Shown piece by piece: positions 16,204-25,893 of a DNA stretch of 59,896 bases. The stretch is from assembly GCA_018821925.1 (NCBI GenBank), contig JAHJLF010000073.1, positions 1-59,896 of the forward strand, given 5' to 3'. The DNA comes from Candidatus Edwardsbacteria bacterium (lineage in GTDB: Bacteria; Edwardsbacteria; AC1; EtOH8). A program made the position numbers and the translations under genes. The notes beneath the pieces were generated by a model. That model saw only the letters and a list, made by a program, of their open reading frames with translations, searched no databases and was not told where the DNA came from. Each line of letters begins with the position of its first letter. The stretch's first letter is position 1.

Positions 16204-16559
16204 TTGGCCAGGATCATCTTTACCGCAATGGCCATCAGGAACACCCCGAACATCCTCTGCAGCCAGACCCCGGAGATCTTCTCGGCCAGCACCGCCCCCA
16301 ACAGCCCGCCGAAGAAAAAGCAGACCGCCATTACCCCGGCCGCCTTGATGTTGACATGCCCGGCCGAATAATAACGCCAGGCCGCCAGCAGTCCGATGGG
16401 CAAAAGCAATGTAGCCAGCGAGGTGCCCTGGGCCTGGTGTTGGGAAAATTTAAACAATATAACCAGCGCCGGAACAATCACCACCGCCCCGCCTATGCCG
16501 AACAGTCCGCTGACCACTCCGGCCATGGCCCCCAGCATCCCGTATCCCAGCCAAACCAT
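16200..16559 (-). CDS. TauE/SafE (TSUP) family permease, half-length
   Basis: 119 residues, about half the usual 240-260. Four hydrophobic helices are visible, and the glycine-rich motif SGLFGIGGAVVIVPAL (about 17-32) is the TSUP hallmark. Family members move sulfite, sulfoacetate or other small anions. Single-repeat proteins of this size would have to dimerise to rebuild the normal fold. The ATG directly follows the nnr stop codon. There is no frameshift partner next door: the downstream sequence is the TPR gene. Substrate unknown. Confidence 0.85.
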   Translation of the reverse strand: MVWLGYGMLGAMAGVVSGLFGIGGAVVIVPALVILFKFSQHQAQGTSLATLLLPIGLLAAWRYYSAGHVNIKAAGVMAVCFFFGGLLGAVLAEKISGVWLQRMFGVFLMAIAVKMILAK

Positions 16560-18122
16560 CTAAGTATCCTCCATTATTTTTTTAAAGGCCCGGGGGAGAT
16601 GCTCGATGATATCCCCCGCCAGCAGGCAGTATTCCGTTTTATCTTCAGCCGCCAGGTCCCCGGCCAAACCGTGCAGATAGGCCCCCAGCACCGCCGCCCT
16701 CTCCGGAGCCAGCCCCTGGGCCAGCAGCCCGCCTATCAGCCCGGCCAGCACATCCCCCACTCCGGCGGTGGCCATGCCACTGTTGCCGGTGGGGTTGATC
16801 CAGGCCCTTCCGTCCGGCAGTGCGGTGACGGTGGGAGCCCCTTTGAGAATGATTATTTGGTTGAATTTCTTGGCCGCCTCCAAGGCATATTTGAGTGGCT
16901 GGCTCTTTATCTGTGGGATATCGGCTTTCAGTAGCCGGGACAATTCTCCGTAGTGGGGTGTCATTATCAAGGATGCTGCGGACCTCAGCAGTTCCGGCCT
17001 AGAGGCAAAGGCATTGAGGCCGTCGGCATCCAATACTGCCGGAAGGTTGCTCGACCTGATGACCAACTGCACCAGTTCGGCGGTCTCGGGATGGGCCGAA
17101 AGCCCCGGCCCGATAGCCAGCGAATCGGCCTTGGCCATAAGCTTAAATATCCGGTCCAGCGAAGACAGGGAAAGGGTGCGGTTTCTGGTCTCGGGCAGAG
17201 GCTTAGTGATGACCTCGGTCAGCTTGGCCTCCATGATATCGTTCAGACTATCGGGGATCCCCAGATAAACCAGCCCGGCGCCGGAACGCATGGCGGAAAG
17301 CGAGACCAGGCTGGCCGCTCCGGTCATGCCGGCCGAGCCGGCCAGCACCAGCACCGTTCCGCAGCTGCCCTTGTGGGCATCGGGTTTTCTGGCCGGCAGC
17401 CAGTCTTTGACGATAGAGTGCTCTGCCAAGCGGACAGCTATCTTCTGTTCCTCTATGGCTTTTGCGGGAAATCCGATGTCGGCGATTATGGTTTTCCCAG
17501 CCAGCATTTTACCGGGATGGAATAACAGCCCGGTCTTCAAAAGCCCCATGGTGACTGTGACATCCGACCGGATAGCGCAGGATGATACCTGCCCGGTCTC
17601 CCCGTCCACTCCGGAGGGAATGTCGGCCGATAGCACCGGCCGGCCGGAAGCATTGATGAGGTCCATGGCCGAAGCAATGTTTTTTCCAATCGGGCCCTTG
17701 AACCCCGTGCCGAAGATGGCGTCTATCACCAGATGGGAACCGGCCAGGTCTTTCTTCAGCGATGTCAGCCCTGCTGCCGACACTATCTCCCTGACCTTCA
17801 ATCCACTCTTGCCCAGCTTTTTGGCATTGGTCAGGGCATCGCCCTTAACATCGTTTATGCGCCCCAGTAAAAAGACCGAGACCTGGAAGCCGTTTTCCGC
17901 CAGCATCCTGGCGGCTGCAAAACCGTCCCCCCCGTTATTCCCCTTGCCGCAGACCACGCAAATGCTCCGCTGGTCGCCCAGCCCGCCGGCCCCCAGCATG
18001 GCCTCCGCCTGCTCGGCCACCGCCCGCCCGGCGTTCTCCATCAGGGTCAGCCCGGAAATTTTGTATTTCCTTATGGCCCGGGCGTCTATCTCCCGCATCT
18101 GTTGGGGTGTGACTACAATCAT
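16560..18122 (-). CDS. nnr: Bifunctional NAD(P)HX epimerase / ADP-dependent dehydratase
   Basis: 520 residues, the YjeF-type fusion. The N-terminal epimerase (about 1-215) has GKGNNGGDGFAAARML and SADIPSGVDGETG. The C-terminal kinase-like dehydratase (about 225-515) has GSAGMTGAASL, MTPHYGELSRLL and GNSGMATAGVGDVLAGLIGG with the catalytic Asp. It repairs hydrated, inactive NAD(P)H. The neighbour acpS is a common companion. The stop codon touches the start codon of the permease gene. It is unrelated in sequence to NadE at 47.9 kb, but both serve the NAD pool. Confidence 0.95.
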   Translation of the reverse strand: MIVVTPQQMREIDARAIRKYKISGLTLMENAGRAVAEQAEAMLGAGGLGDQRSICVVCGKGNNGGDGFAAARMLAENGFQVSVFLLGRINDVKGDALTNAKKLGKSGLKVREIVSAAGLTSLKKDLAGSHLVIDAIFGTGFKGPIGKNIASAMDLINASGRPVLSADIPSGVDGETGQVSSCAIRSDVTVTMGLLKTGLLFHPGKMLAGKTIIADIGFPAKAIEEQKIAVRLAEHSIVKDWLPARKPDAHKGSCGTVLVLAGSAGMTGAASLVSLSAMRSGAGLVYLGIPDSLNDIMEAKLTEVITKPLPETRNRTLSLSSLDRIFKLMAKADSLAIGPGLSAHPETAELVQLVIRSSNLPAVLDADGLNAFASRPELLRSAASLIMTPHYGELSRLLKADIPQIKSQPLKYALEAAKKFNQIIILKGAPTVTALPDGRAWINPTGNSGMATAGVGDVLAGLIGGLLAQGLAPERAAVLGAYLHGLAGDLAAEDKTEYCLLAGDIIEHLPRAFKKIMEDT

Positions 18123-18214
18123 TTGATTTCCTCCATAATACCCCGCCCACTAAAAACACTAACCCTTAAAATATTTTAGCGTCATTTCGTGTATTTTGCG
18201 GGCAACTCCCGTAG

Positions 18215-18586
18215 TTATATTTTCTCCATCACCGCCACGGCCACCACCATGCTCCGGTCATGTGAGAGAGACAGGTGGAGGGTATACCCCCGGCCGTACT
18301 CGGCCGCCCGGCCGTGAAGTTTTACTGTGGGGCGGCTCTTCTCATTGTCCACGATCTCTATCAGATTGGGATAGACCCCCCGCCGGAAGCCCGTCCCCAG
18401 GCACTTGGACACCGCCTCCTTGCCGGCGAACCTGGCGGCATAGCTCTGAAACTTGTTAGGGCGGCCCTGGCAGAAAGCGATCTCGGACGGAGTATAGACC
18501 TTGTCCAGGAACCTTTTCCCCCACCGGGTTATGGCCTCCTCCACCCTTTTTACTTCGGCAATGTCAATACCTGTCGATGCTATCAT
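18215..18586 (-). CDS. acpS: Holo-[acyl-carrier-protein] synthase
   Basis: 123 residues, the normal size. It transfers 4'-phosphopantetheine from CoA to the ACP serine. GIDIAEVKRVEEAI near the N-terminus holds the Mg-binding Asp, and ARFAGKEAVSKCLGTG holds the catalytic Glu; the HLSLSHD segment lies near the C-terminus. It sits between the YkvA-like gene (12-base gap) and nnr (92-base gap) on the same strand. Confidence 0.95.
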   Translation of the reverse strand: MIASTGIDIAEVKRVEEAITRWGKRFLDKVYTPSEIAFCQGRPNKFQSYAARFAGKEAVSKCLGTGFRRGVYPNLIEIVDNEKSRPTVKLHGRAAEYGRGYTLHLSLSHDRSMVVAVAVMEKI

Positions 18587-18598
18587 AGTGCAAATTTA

Positions 18599-18943
18599 TT
18601 ATTCGTTTTTAATTTTAGCGGATTGGGTTCTCGTCAGCTCCTTAAGATCGAACGGTTTCATTTGCTCGGTCTCCAGAATGGTCCGGTGATGGGTGGCCAG
18701 TTCCTCGGGAACCAGCCTAAAGAACAGCCATAACAAAAATCCCACCACTATCAGGTCGTCCAGATAGCCTAGCACCGGAATGAAATCCGGGATGATGTCT
18801 ATCGGCGACAGCAGGTATGCGATTACCAGGCCGGGAATGAATTTCAGCTTTTTGGGCAGGCGGGGATCTCCGTAGATCCGCTTCATCAGGAGCAGCTCCT
18901 TCCATAGCCTGGCCGGGATATCATTTAATCGGAGCTTGCTCAT
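18599..18943 (-). CDS. YkvA-family (DUF1232) membrane protein
   Basis: 114 residues. The core YLLSPIDIIPDFIPVLGYLD (about 43-62) followed by DLIVVGFLLWLFF is the DUF1232 signature, giving one or two membrane helices. The role of this family is unknown. It is the first gene of the acpS-nnr operon. A TTGACA-N16-TAAATT promoter candidate lies just upstream. The start ATG has GGAGC-like bases only weakly placed. Confidence 0.85.
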   Translation of the reverse strand: MSKLRLNDIPARLWKELLLMKRIYGDPRLPKKLKFIPGLVIAYLLSPIDIIPDFIPVLGYLDDLIVVGFLLWLFFRLVPEELATHHRTILETEQMKPFDLKELTRTQSAKIKNE

Positions 18944-19023
18944 ATCTTATATGTGATTGATAAATTTATCATAATTTGACGAAATGTCAAGGATTAATAT
19001 TATCCCGGGGCGGCCATAGCTTG

Positions 19024-19052
19024 TTGACAGCCCTGATAATTTAAGTTAAACT
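19024..19052 (+). promoter_or_regulatory. Promoter of the extended SDR gene
   Basis: TTGACA (19024-19029), 17-base spacer, TAAACT (19047-19052). The start point would fall on or next to the ATG at 19059, which has no Shine-Dalgarno, so the message may be leaderless. Confidence 0.6.
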
Positions 19053-19058
19053 AATAGT

Positions 19059-20060
19059 ATGATTAAATCGGATGGTAAATCATTGGCCCTGGTCACCGGG
19101 GCCAGCGGGTTCATTGGCAGCCATTTAACGGAAGCCCTCTTGAGCAAAGGCTGCCGGGTCAGGGCTTTGGTCAGGACCACCAGTAATTTAAAATGGCTCA
19201 AAGGTCTGAACCTTGAGCTGGCCTATGGATCATTCGAAGACCAGTCATCTCTGACTGACGCCGTCAAGGATGTGGATTACATATTTCACATCGCCGCCGC
19301 CAAGTCCGGTTCCCGGCAGAAACTATTCCGCGATAATGTGGAGGCCGTCATAAATCTGGCCAACGCCGCCGCCAGGTCCGCTCCCGGCCTGAAGAGATTT
19401 GTCTTTTCATCCAGCCAGGCGGCGGCCGGACCATCGGGCTGCCTGGAGGAGCCCCGGTGCGAGTCCGACCAATGCCACCCCCTTTCCGATTACGGGCGAA
19501 GCAAGCTGGAGGCCGAGCGGCAATTGATGAAATTGGCGGAGCAAATTCCCCTTACCATAGTCCGGCCACCCACGGTCTACGGCCCCCGGGACACCGATGT
19601 CTTTTTATATTTTAAATGGATAAGCCGGGGCCTGGCCCTGCTGCCGGGATTCAAAAAAAGGTACGCCCATATGATATTCGTTCGGGACCTGGCCGAAGGG
19701 ATGATCGGCGCGGCCCAGTCCGATGCCGCGGCTGGCAAAACATATTTCCTGTCCGATCCCCAAAGCTATTCCTGGCAGGAGATCTCCTCCGCCATCGCCC
19801 AGAGCCTGAACAAGAAGCCTCTCCCGCTGATGGTTCCGCTGGGCCTGGCCAATTTCGCGGCCCTGCTGGCCGAAGGCGGGGCTTTGGTGGCAGGGAAAGA
19901 CAGCATCTTCAATCGCCAGAAGGTCCGGGAGATGGCCGAAAGGTACTGGACCTGCTCTCCCGGCCAGGCCGAAAAAGATTTCGACTTCACCTGCCGGTAT
20001 GATCTGAAAAGGGGGCTGGATATCACCGCCCGGTGGTATAAAGAAAACGGCTGGCTGTAA
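19059..20060 (+). CDS. Extended SDR: NAD-dependent epimerase/dehydratase
   Basis: 333 residues. Rossmann motif TGASGFIGSH (about 14-23), FSSSQAAAGPS in the catalytic serine position and YGRSKLEAE (Tyr-x3-Lys) are present, as is the PPTVYGPRD loop. It belongs to the atypical/extended SDR group acting on nucleotide sugars or steroid/flavonoid-like ketones; the substrate cannot be read from sequence. It is followed after 44 bases by a CapA-like gene, so a cell-surface polymer role is plausible but unproven. Confidence 0.85.
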   Translation: MIKSDGKSLALVTGASGFIGSHLTEALLSKGCRVRALVRTTSNLKWLKGLNLELAYGSFEDQSSLTDAVKDVDYIFHIAAAKSGSRQKLFRDNVEAVINLANAAARSAPGLKRFVFSSSQAAAGPSGCLEEPRCESDQCHPLSDYGRSKLEAERQLMKLAEQIPLTIVRPPTVYGPRDTDVFLYFKWISRGLALLPGFKKRYAHMIFVRDLAEGMIGAAQSDAAAGKTYFLSDPQSYSWQEISSAIAQSLNKKPLPLMVPLGLANFAALLAEGGALVAGKDSIFNRQKVREMAERYWTCSPGQAEKDFDFTCRYDLKRGLDITARWYKENGWL

Positions 20061-20104
20061 GATATTTTATCTAAAATAATCGACCTCATAATCAGTTTGA
20101 TTCT

Positions 20105-21238
20105 ATGAAAAAAACAAAACTTTACGCCATCATTGGGCTTTCGCTGGTGCTGCCGGCCTGCAGTACCGTTCGTCTGAACCAGGCCGTTACTACCAGTCCG
20201 GATACTGCCACTGTCATCCTGTCCCCGGCGGACACTGCCGCAACGGATCTGATCTTTTACAGCCCGTTCCCGCCGGATTCTTTGTTCAGCGACACCGTCA
20301 CCATCGCCGCAGTGGGCGACATCATGATGGGCAGCTGTTATCCTACTCCGCTGCTGCCGCCGGAGAATGGCCGACGCTTATTCGACGACTGTCGGGAGAT
20401 ACTAAAAAAGGCCGACCTGGCCTTCGGCAATCTGGAGGGCCCCTTATGCGACGCCGGCAAGCCGGCCAAGATTGCTAGAAAGGGCAGGTCTTATGTCTTT
20501 CGCACTCCGGCATCGTATGCCGGCAACCTGGCCCTGGCCGGGTTCGACGTGATGTCCCTGGCCAACAACCACGCCAATGACTTCGGCTCCGGTGGAAGTT
20601 TATCCACCAGAAAGGCTCTGGCCCTGGCCGGCATAAGCTGTAGCGGCAAGGATGGGCCGACTGCCGAGTTCAATATCCGCGGAATTAAAATTGGGCTGAT
20701 CGCCCTGTCCGTGGGCAGCCCCCCCCGATCGATCGTCCATCCCGAAGAAGCGCTTAACGAGATCGATTCCCTGGCCAGAATTTACGATATCCTGATCGTC
20801 TCGGTTCATGGCGGCGGGGAGGGAAAGTCCGCCCTGCATATCAAGGACGCCCCGGAGAAATACCTGAACGAGCCGCGGGGGCACCTGGTTAAATTCGCCC
20901 ATCAGGCCATCGACCGGGGGGCCGATCTGATAATCGGCCACGGTCCCCATGTCCCCCGGGCCATGGAGGTCTACCGGGACCGGCTGATAGCCTACAGTCT
21001 GGGGAATTTCTGCACCTACGGCGGCATGAACTTGAGCGGGGAGTCCGGTTATGCCCCTTTGCTGTGGGCGGAACTTGATAATCAGGGAAAATATTTGAGC
21101 TTCAAGGTGCATTCTTTTATCCAAGCCCGACCCGGCGGTCCGAAATGTGACCAGCTGGACAGGGCTTCCGAACTGATGAGAAAATTATCCAAACAGGATT
21201 TTCCCCAAAGCCATCCCTATCAGGAAAATGATATCTGA
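20105..21238 (+). CDS. CapA-family lipoprotein (poly-gamma-glutamate synthesis-type phosphoesterase fold)
   Basis: 377 residues. The signal peptide ends in the lipobox LPAC (Cys19). The CapA metallophosphatase-like fold follows: VGDIMMG, FGNLEGPL, SLANNHANDFG, VSVHGGGE and IIGHGPHVPRAMEV with YSLGNF. In Bacillus CapA works with CapBC in poly-gamma-glutamate capsule export; here capB and capC are absent, so a generic surface-anchored hydrolase role is as likely. It ends 60 bases before a convergent M23 peptidase gene, with a shared bidirectional terminator between. Confidence 0.88.
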   Translation: MKKTKLYAIIGLSLVLPACSTVRLNQAVTTSPDTATVILSPADTAATDLIFYSPFPPDSLFSDTVTIAAVGDIMMGSCYPTPLLPPENGRRLFDDCREILKKADLAFGNLEGPLCDAGKPAKIARKGRSYVFRTPASYAGNLALAGFDVMSLANNHANDFGSGGSLSTRKALALAGISCSGKDGPTAEFNIRGIKIGLIALSVGSPPRSIVHPEEALNEIDSLARIYDILIVSVHGGGEGKSALHIKDAPEKYLNEPRGHLVKFAHQAIDRGADLIIGHGPHVPRAMEVYRDRLIAYSLGNFCTYGGMNLSGESGYAPLLWAELDNQGKYLSFKVHSFIQARPGGPKCDQLDRASELMRKLSKQDFPQSHPYQENDI

Positions 21239-21254
21239 ATATCGTTGATCCAAT

Positions 21255-21290
21255 TAAAAAAGGCCAGGAGCGATCCTGGCCTTTAAATTT
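21255..21290. terminator. Bidirectional terminator
   Basis: Perfect 11-bp hairpin AAAGGCCAGGA-GCGA-TCCTGGCCTTT (21259-21284) with A-run before and T-rich sequence after, between convergent genes. Confidence 0.85.
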
Positions 21291-21298
21291 TATCGGTA

Positions 21299-22222
21299 TC
21301 AGAACATCCGGGCTGAGAGGATATAGTTCGCCGGATTTGAAGCCATGCCATTAGTAAGTACTTCATAGTGCAGATGCGGGCCAGTGGTCCTTCCGGTGGA
21401 TCCTACCAAGGCGATAACCTGGCCGCGCGACACCCTGGAACCCTGGCTGACCCGAATCAGCGAACAATGGGCAAACCTGGTCATTATCCCGTAGCCATGA
21501 TCCACCTCCAGGCATAGCCCATAATTGCCGCGGGAGCCTACCGATTTGACCACCCCGTCGGCCGGAGCGGTGATGATGGTACCGCCTGGAGCGGCAATAT
21601 CTATCCCTTCATGCATCCTCATCTCGCCGGTCAGGGGATCGCGCCGGTAGCCAAAATCGCTGATGATCCATCCGGGAGTGGGTTGGATGGAGGGCATATG
21701 GTTCCACATCTGCTGGCGATCCTCAAGAGCGGTTGCCAGTTCCTGAAAACTCTCATTCTGCAGCTTGGCCTCCCTGATAAGCCGGCCAAGGTCCTCCTCC
21801 ACCTCCCTGATTGAAGAGGCGGTCTTTACCGAAACCTCATTGGGAAGGTCCTCCTGCTTGCCGCCCCCGATGCCCACCTGCCTGATATCGGGATCTATGA
21901 TCTGGAGGCCGGACATCATCCTGACCTTGGAGTCAAAATTCACGAACATCGCTATCTGTTTGTGCAGATCGGCTGATTTTACCGCAAACTCGTTCAGCTT
22001 GCTTCCTAGAATGCGATTTTCTACCTGTAGCTTCTGCAGCATTGAGACATCGACAAATTTATTGATATAGCCGGTGGTTACCAAGCCCAAGCCCAATAAA
22101 AGAAATACCCCAAAGCACCCCAGGCATACCAGAAGCCATTGGGGCACCCTGACGCTTACGGTGTTACCCCCGTGATGGGGGATAAACACTATGGTAAATT
22201 GAGTTTTTTCCTTGAGACCCAT
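21299..22222 (-). CDS. M23-family peptidoglycan endopeptidase
   Basis: 307 residues. One membrane helix near residues 29-52, a coiled-coil stretch (about 60-185), then a LytM/M23 domain. Zinc and catalytic positions are visible: His and Asp in MHEGIDIAAPGG, His in TRFAHCS, and HLHYEV. All LytM residues are present, so it should be active, unlike EnvC-type activators. It cuts peptide cross-links in the periplasm, probably during growth or division. Confidence 0.92.
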   Translation of the reverse strand: MGLKEKTQFTIVFIPHHGGNTVSVRVPQWLLVCLGCFGVFLLLGLGLVTTGYINKFVDVSMLQKLQVENRILGSKLNEFAVKSADLHKQIAMFVNFDSKVRMMSGLQIIDPDIRQVGIGGGKQEDLPNEVSVKTASSIREVEEDLGRLIREAKLQNESFQELATALEDRQQMWNHMPSIQPTPGWIISDFGYRRDPLTGEMRMHEGIDIAAPGGTIITAPADGVVKSVGSRGNYGLCLEVDHGYGIMTRFAHCSLIRVSQGSRVSRGQVIALVGSTGRTTGPHLHYEVLTNGMASNPANYILSARMF

Positions 22223-22270
22223 AAAATAAAAACAACCGCTAGGTTTAAAATTTAAGCGATAACTTCATAG

Positions 22271-22300
22271 ACCATAACACAAATCAGCATTTCTTGTCAA
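22271..22300 (-). promoter_or_regulatory. M23 peptidase promoter
   Basis: Minus-strand TTGACA (22295-22300), 18-base spacer, TATGGT (22271-22276). Leader about 45 bases. Confidence 0.5.
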
Positions 22301-22341
22301 GTAAAATATCAACAATTGTTTATAATCCCCTAAGGCCTGCA

Positions 22342-25300
22342 TCACCTTACCAAAATCAGTTTTTGGGTCAAAGTGACAGCTCCGGCTGCCAGCCGGTAGA
22401 AATAGATGCCCGAAGACATATTATTTCCCCGGCTGTCCCGGCCATCCCAATTCACTTGGTATAGGCCGGGGGCTTTTTCTCCGGAATCCAGCAATCTGAT
22501 AGTTTGACCCAGGATATTGTAAACAGTCAGGGTAACTTGTGATTTGCTGGGCACCTGATAGGATATCGCAGCGTTGGAACGCATGGGGTTGGGATGGCTG
22601 CGGTTAAGTTTTAAGACCCCTGAAAGCTTAGGCTCCTCCGGACGGACGGCCACTCCGGTTGGAGTTGTCACCGAGATATCATCAATGTGCCAGCCCAAAC
22701 CTGTCACAGAAACATCAGAAGTGAAACGGAACTTGAGCAGTACTTTGGAGCCGACAGGAATACCGTTTATATCATATGATTGCTCGGTCCAATCGCTCAA
22801 CGTACCGGTAAAATTGGCCAACTCGGTCCAACTTGAACCGTCATCGGTGCTGTATTCCACAAAACCGTAATCATAGTTCGATTCTATCCAATATTTATGC
22901 CAGAATGACACCGTCGCCTGGGTACCCACTGCGAACTCCGGAGTAACCAGCGACGAGTTCATGTAGTTTATATATGGTTGATCGTCCCCTACTCCGCAAC
23001 GCCAGCAGGTGGTGGGACTGTAAGCGGTGTATTCCGTGGTATGCCACAGGTTACCGGCCTGGTATTGGTTGGTCAGAATGCTGTCCTCCACGTTGTCGTA
23101 AAAACCAGGGCTGGCAATGGCCAGCATAAAGCTGTCATACTGAACAAGCGTGCCCCCCAGGGTTTTCATCTGCAGCCTGAGCCGGGCATAATACGGATTT
23201 TGAGGCGGGGTTCCGAAGGTCAGCAGATAGGGAATAGCCGAACCTCCAGCGCTGTCGGGCTGTATATCTCCGTAGCCTGAGCTGTCGCTTACTATGGCAA
23301 CATACGGATCACTGCTGGATAGAATGGCCGTGACATTGTCTGCCGTTTGCAGCCCTTTGTTCTTAAGATATACCCTCAGGCTATCGGTCTCCCCGGGCTC
23401 GGCGAAGCTGTTATTGTTGGCCGGAGCGGGGTCGATTATACAGTAGGTGCTGTAAAACAGCTTGGGCGCGGAGACCTTGACTGTAAAATTGGTGGTCCAG
23501 CTATTTTCGGTATCATGACATTCCAGCGTGAAGGGAATGATGGTCCCGTTGGTGCAGGCCGGTGAGACATTGAACTTGTATCCCGAAGAGTACTGGGCCG
23601 AGTCCCCGGAATAGACCAGTCCGAAATTGTAGAAGCTGTCGGTGATGGCTGCCTGATTGCTGGTGGTTCTCAAGGTTCCCTTGACCGTCCCGGTTGATAT
23701 GACACTGCCGTAATTCTTCACCCACAGGGGCAGGGCTATCGCTTCGCCGGGGTTGATATCACTGTTGCCGTTTCCGGCCGAATCATTAATGGTATGCTTG
23801 TAGTGTAGTACGCAGGGGCCGGCCACCGAGATTTTTATCTGCCCGGAATACGGCGCACAATTGTGAGCTGTTACTACCAGGCCGATGCTGTCGAGGATGG
23901 TGGTTACGATATCAAGAGATACATTGCCCGAGGCATCGGTGTACCCCGTGGCCAGGATCTCTCCGTTTGATTTATAGGTCAGACAGACCAGGGCGTTCTG
24001 CACCGCGGTCCCGGCCGCTACATTGACATTCACAGTGGCCGGACCCAGCGGTACCGTGGCCGGGTGGCTGACGGTCATGGTCAGGGGCTGCTTGGTGTAC
24101 AGGTCAATGGCACCGCTGCCCAGAATATTATACTGTTCAAAATATATTTTTACAGATACGCTTGGGCCGCTGGCCCAATTATAGTAACGGCCAAAATCAA
24201 GTTTAGCTTTAAAAGTCAATCCCCCTATCCAAGTATAGCCGCTATCCAGAAAAGCATCATACATGCGACGCTGGAGGATATCGTCCTCATCCCAATAGGA
24301 GAGTACCGAGGAGCCCCAGAAAGCAACGGCTCCTTTGTTCGCTGCTCTGATCCACGTTTCTCCGAAACATTCGGGATAGGAACCACTCGCAAAGGCACCC
24401 GTCAAGCAAGAAAAACTGGTAACAAATGAATATTTATTACTGTTAGTCAATGAGTTTATATTTGATGGTGTAAAACCTGGCCCGCCCCAGCTATCATACC
24501 AACCATGGCCAGTGTAGGTCATGATGGTAGTTCCGTTATTAAAGGCATCTGTAATGTCAACCGTGGAACCACCCAAACGCTGATAGGCCGAATCGCACAC
24601 CATCCCGTGCGCCCGGCTTCGGGCAATACAATAGTTATCGGTCGCTTCAGTCACAGTATAATAATCCGCTGAAGCTGTGAAGAAAGCTTTCTGCATCCAG
24701 GAATGATCGCTGGTCCAGGACCCCTGCTGGTAGTCCAGGTATTTGGCAATATAGTTATGCAACTGAATGGTGTCGGCCACCGAGATCCGGCTGACATACA
24801 GATCTGGCACGAAATCCGTTCCCGCCATGGTTGAATAATACAAATCAGTAACAGGGTAGTTCGGTACGGTATTGGTATAATAAGTGGGAACAACGTCTAC
24901 ATCGCCCACTAATAGAACAAAGTCCGGCGGGTTCTCCCCGTCGTACTGGCTTTTTATATATTGACGAATATGGCTGGTATCGGCCCCTCCGGGGATCTCA
25001 GAGGTTCTGGTGACCAGTGTCCGGTATCCCTTACGGGTGTCCCAATCCGCCAGGGGCGCCAATGCATCATAATATTCATCGCCCACGATGATAAGTTGGT
25101 TTATGGGCAGAGCGGGAACGGCCTTGGCGAATGATTCGTATGTGCCGAAATTGATCAAGGTCGATGACAACGGGCTGTCGTATGCCGCCGACCGATACTT
25201 GGCTGACATCTTCCTGGTTCCGGCGATATCGGAGCCCGATAGTTTTAAGGATATTTTAGCCTTGGTAATGGCTTTTATATCCCCGGTCACCGGATTATAG

Positions 25301-25857
25301 GCCACCGGCCAGAAACTAACCAACACCGCCCGGTGTCCTCTCATCTGGACCGGCTCGGATAGCGTGACTTTGGCTTTGCCGTAAAATTCGTTGCTGGAGT
25401 ACACCGATTGATCTATGCTGAAGGGAACCTTCTCTTCCGCTCCCGGCATCTTGGGCACCGGAAGCTGGACCGGCATTATCTTTTTATCAAAGCCCTTGTC
25501 CTTCAGATTAAAGCTCTCCGAGGCGATCACCTCCAGAGAGGCTTCAACCCTGGCTCCCTGCGGTATCTCCACCCATTCAGAAACCACCGGCAATTTGGGA
25601 TGGCCCAGCTCGGTGTTATATCCCTGGTCCGGAACTGAAAGCAGGATATATGCGCCGTCCTTGGTTTTTCCCTCTGAGACATCAAGCCCCGGCAAGGTAA
25701 CATCCAATACGATGGCGTCGAAACCGGCGCTTGACAATCCTACTGTCCTCCCGGGGTTGCTGTTGGCGGCCAGCGGGATCCATTGCCCGGGAAAAGCCGC
25801 GGTGGCTGACATTGCCAGGACCAGAACGGCCAGTGATGTGATTGTTCTATGATTCAT
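22342..25857 (-). CDS. Gingipain-like C25 cysteine protease, secreted
   Basis: 1171 residues. Signal peptide (about 1-23), a propeptide-like region, then a C25 caspase-fold catalytic domain: GDVDVVPTYY, the catalytic His451 in MTYTGHGWYD and Cys484 in TSFSCLTGAF. Ig-like/CARDB-like domains follow, then a MAM-like beta-sandwich (FWHKYWIESNYDYGFVEYST). The last ~85 residues are a FlgD-like, Por-type sorting module: HPNPMRSNAAISYQVP, LTVYNILGQTIR and GIYFYRL. Such modules direct type IX-like export in FCB bacteria; the machinery is not in this window. It shares an upstream region with the divergent subtilase. Substrate unknown. Confidence 0.92.
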   Translation of the reverse strand: MNHRTITSLAVLVLAMSATAAFPGQWIPLAANSNPGRTVGLSSAGFDAIVLDVTLPGLDVSEGKTKDGAYILLSVPDQGYNTELGHPKLPVVSEWVEIPQGARVEASLEVIASESFNLKDKGFDKKIMPVQLPVPKMPGAEEKVPFSIDQSVYSSNEFYGKAKVTLSEPVQMRGHRAVLVSFWPVAYNPVTGDIKAITKAKISLKLSGSDIAGTRKMSAKYRSAAYDSPLSSTLINFGTYESFAKAVPALPINQLIIVGDEYYDALAPLADWDTRKGYRTLVTRTSEIPGGADTSHIRQYIKSQYDGENPPDFVLLVGDVDVVPTYYTNTVPNYPVTDLYYSTMAGTDFVPDLYVSRISVADTIQLHNYIAKYLDYQQGSWTSDHSWMQKAFFTASADYYTVTEATDNYCIARSRAHGMVCDSAYQRLGGSTVDITDAFNNGTTIMTYTGHGWYDSWGGPGFTPSNINSLTNSNKYSFVTSFSCLTGAFASGSYPECFGETWIRAANKGAVAFWGSSVLSYWDEDDILQRRMYDAFLDSGYTWIGGLTFKAKLDFGRYYNWASGPSVSVKIYFEQYNILGSGAIDLYTKQPLTMTVSHPATVPLGPATVNVNVAAGTAVQNALVCLTYKSNGEILATGYTDASGNVSLDIVTTILDSIGLVVTAHNCAPYSGQIKISVAGPCVLHYKHTINDSAGNGNSDINPGEAIALPLWVKNYGSVISTGTVKGTLRTTSNQAAITDSFYNFGLVYSGDSAQYSSGYKFNVSPACTNGTIIPFTLECHDTENSWTTNFTVKVSAPKLFYSTYCIIDPAPANNNSFAEPGETDSLRVYLKNKGLQTADNVTAILSSSDPYVAIVSDSSGYGDIQPDSAGGSAIPYLLTFGTPPQNPYYARLRLQMKTLGGTLVQYDSFMLAIASPGFYDNVEDSILTNQYQAGNLWHTTEYTAYSPTTCWRCGVGDDQPYINYMNSSLVTPEFAVGTQATVSFWHKYWIESNYDYGFVEYSTDDGSSWTELANFTGTLSDWTEQSYDINGIPVGSKVLLKFRFTSDVSVTGLGWHIDDISVTTPTGVAVRPEEPKLSGVLKLNRSHPNPMRSNAAISYQVPSKSQVTLTVYNILGQTIRLLDSGEKAPGLYQVNWDGRDSRGNNMSSGIYFYRLAAGAVTLTQKLILVR

Positions 25858-25893
25858 AGATAAATCCCTAATCGGTTTGAATATAATAGAATA

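Noticed and set aside
16200-16559. TSUP permease as a frameshifted pseudogene
   Set aside because: Both ends make tight junctions with intact neighbours, and single-repeat proteins of this size exist, so it is kept as a real gene.
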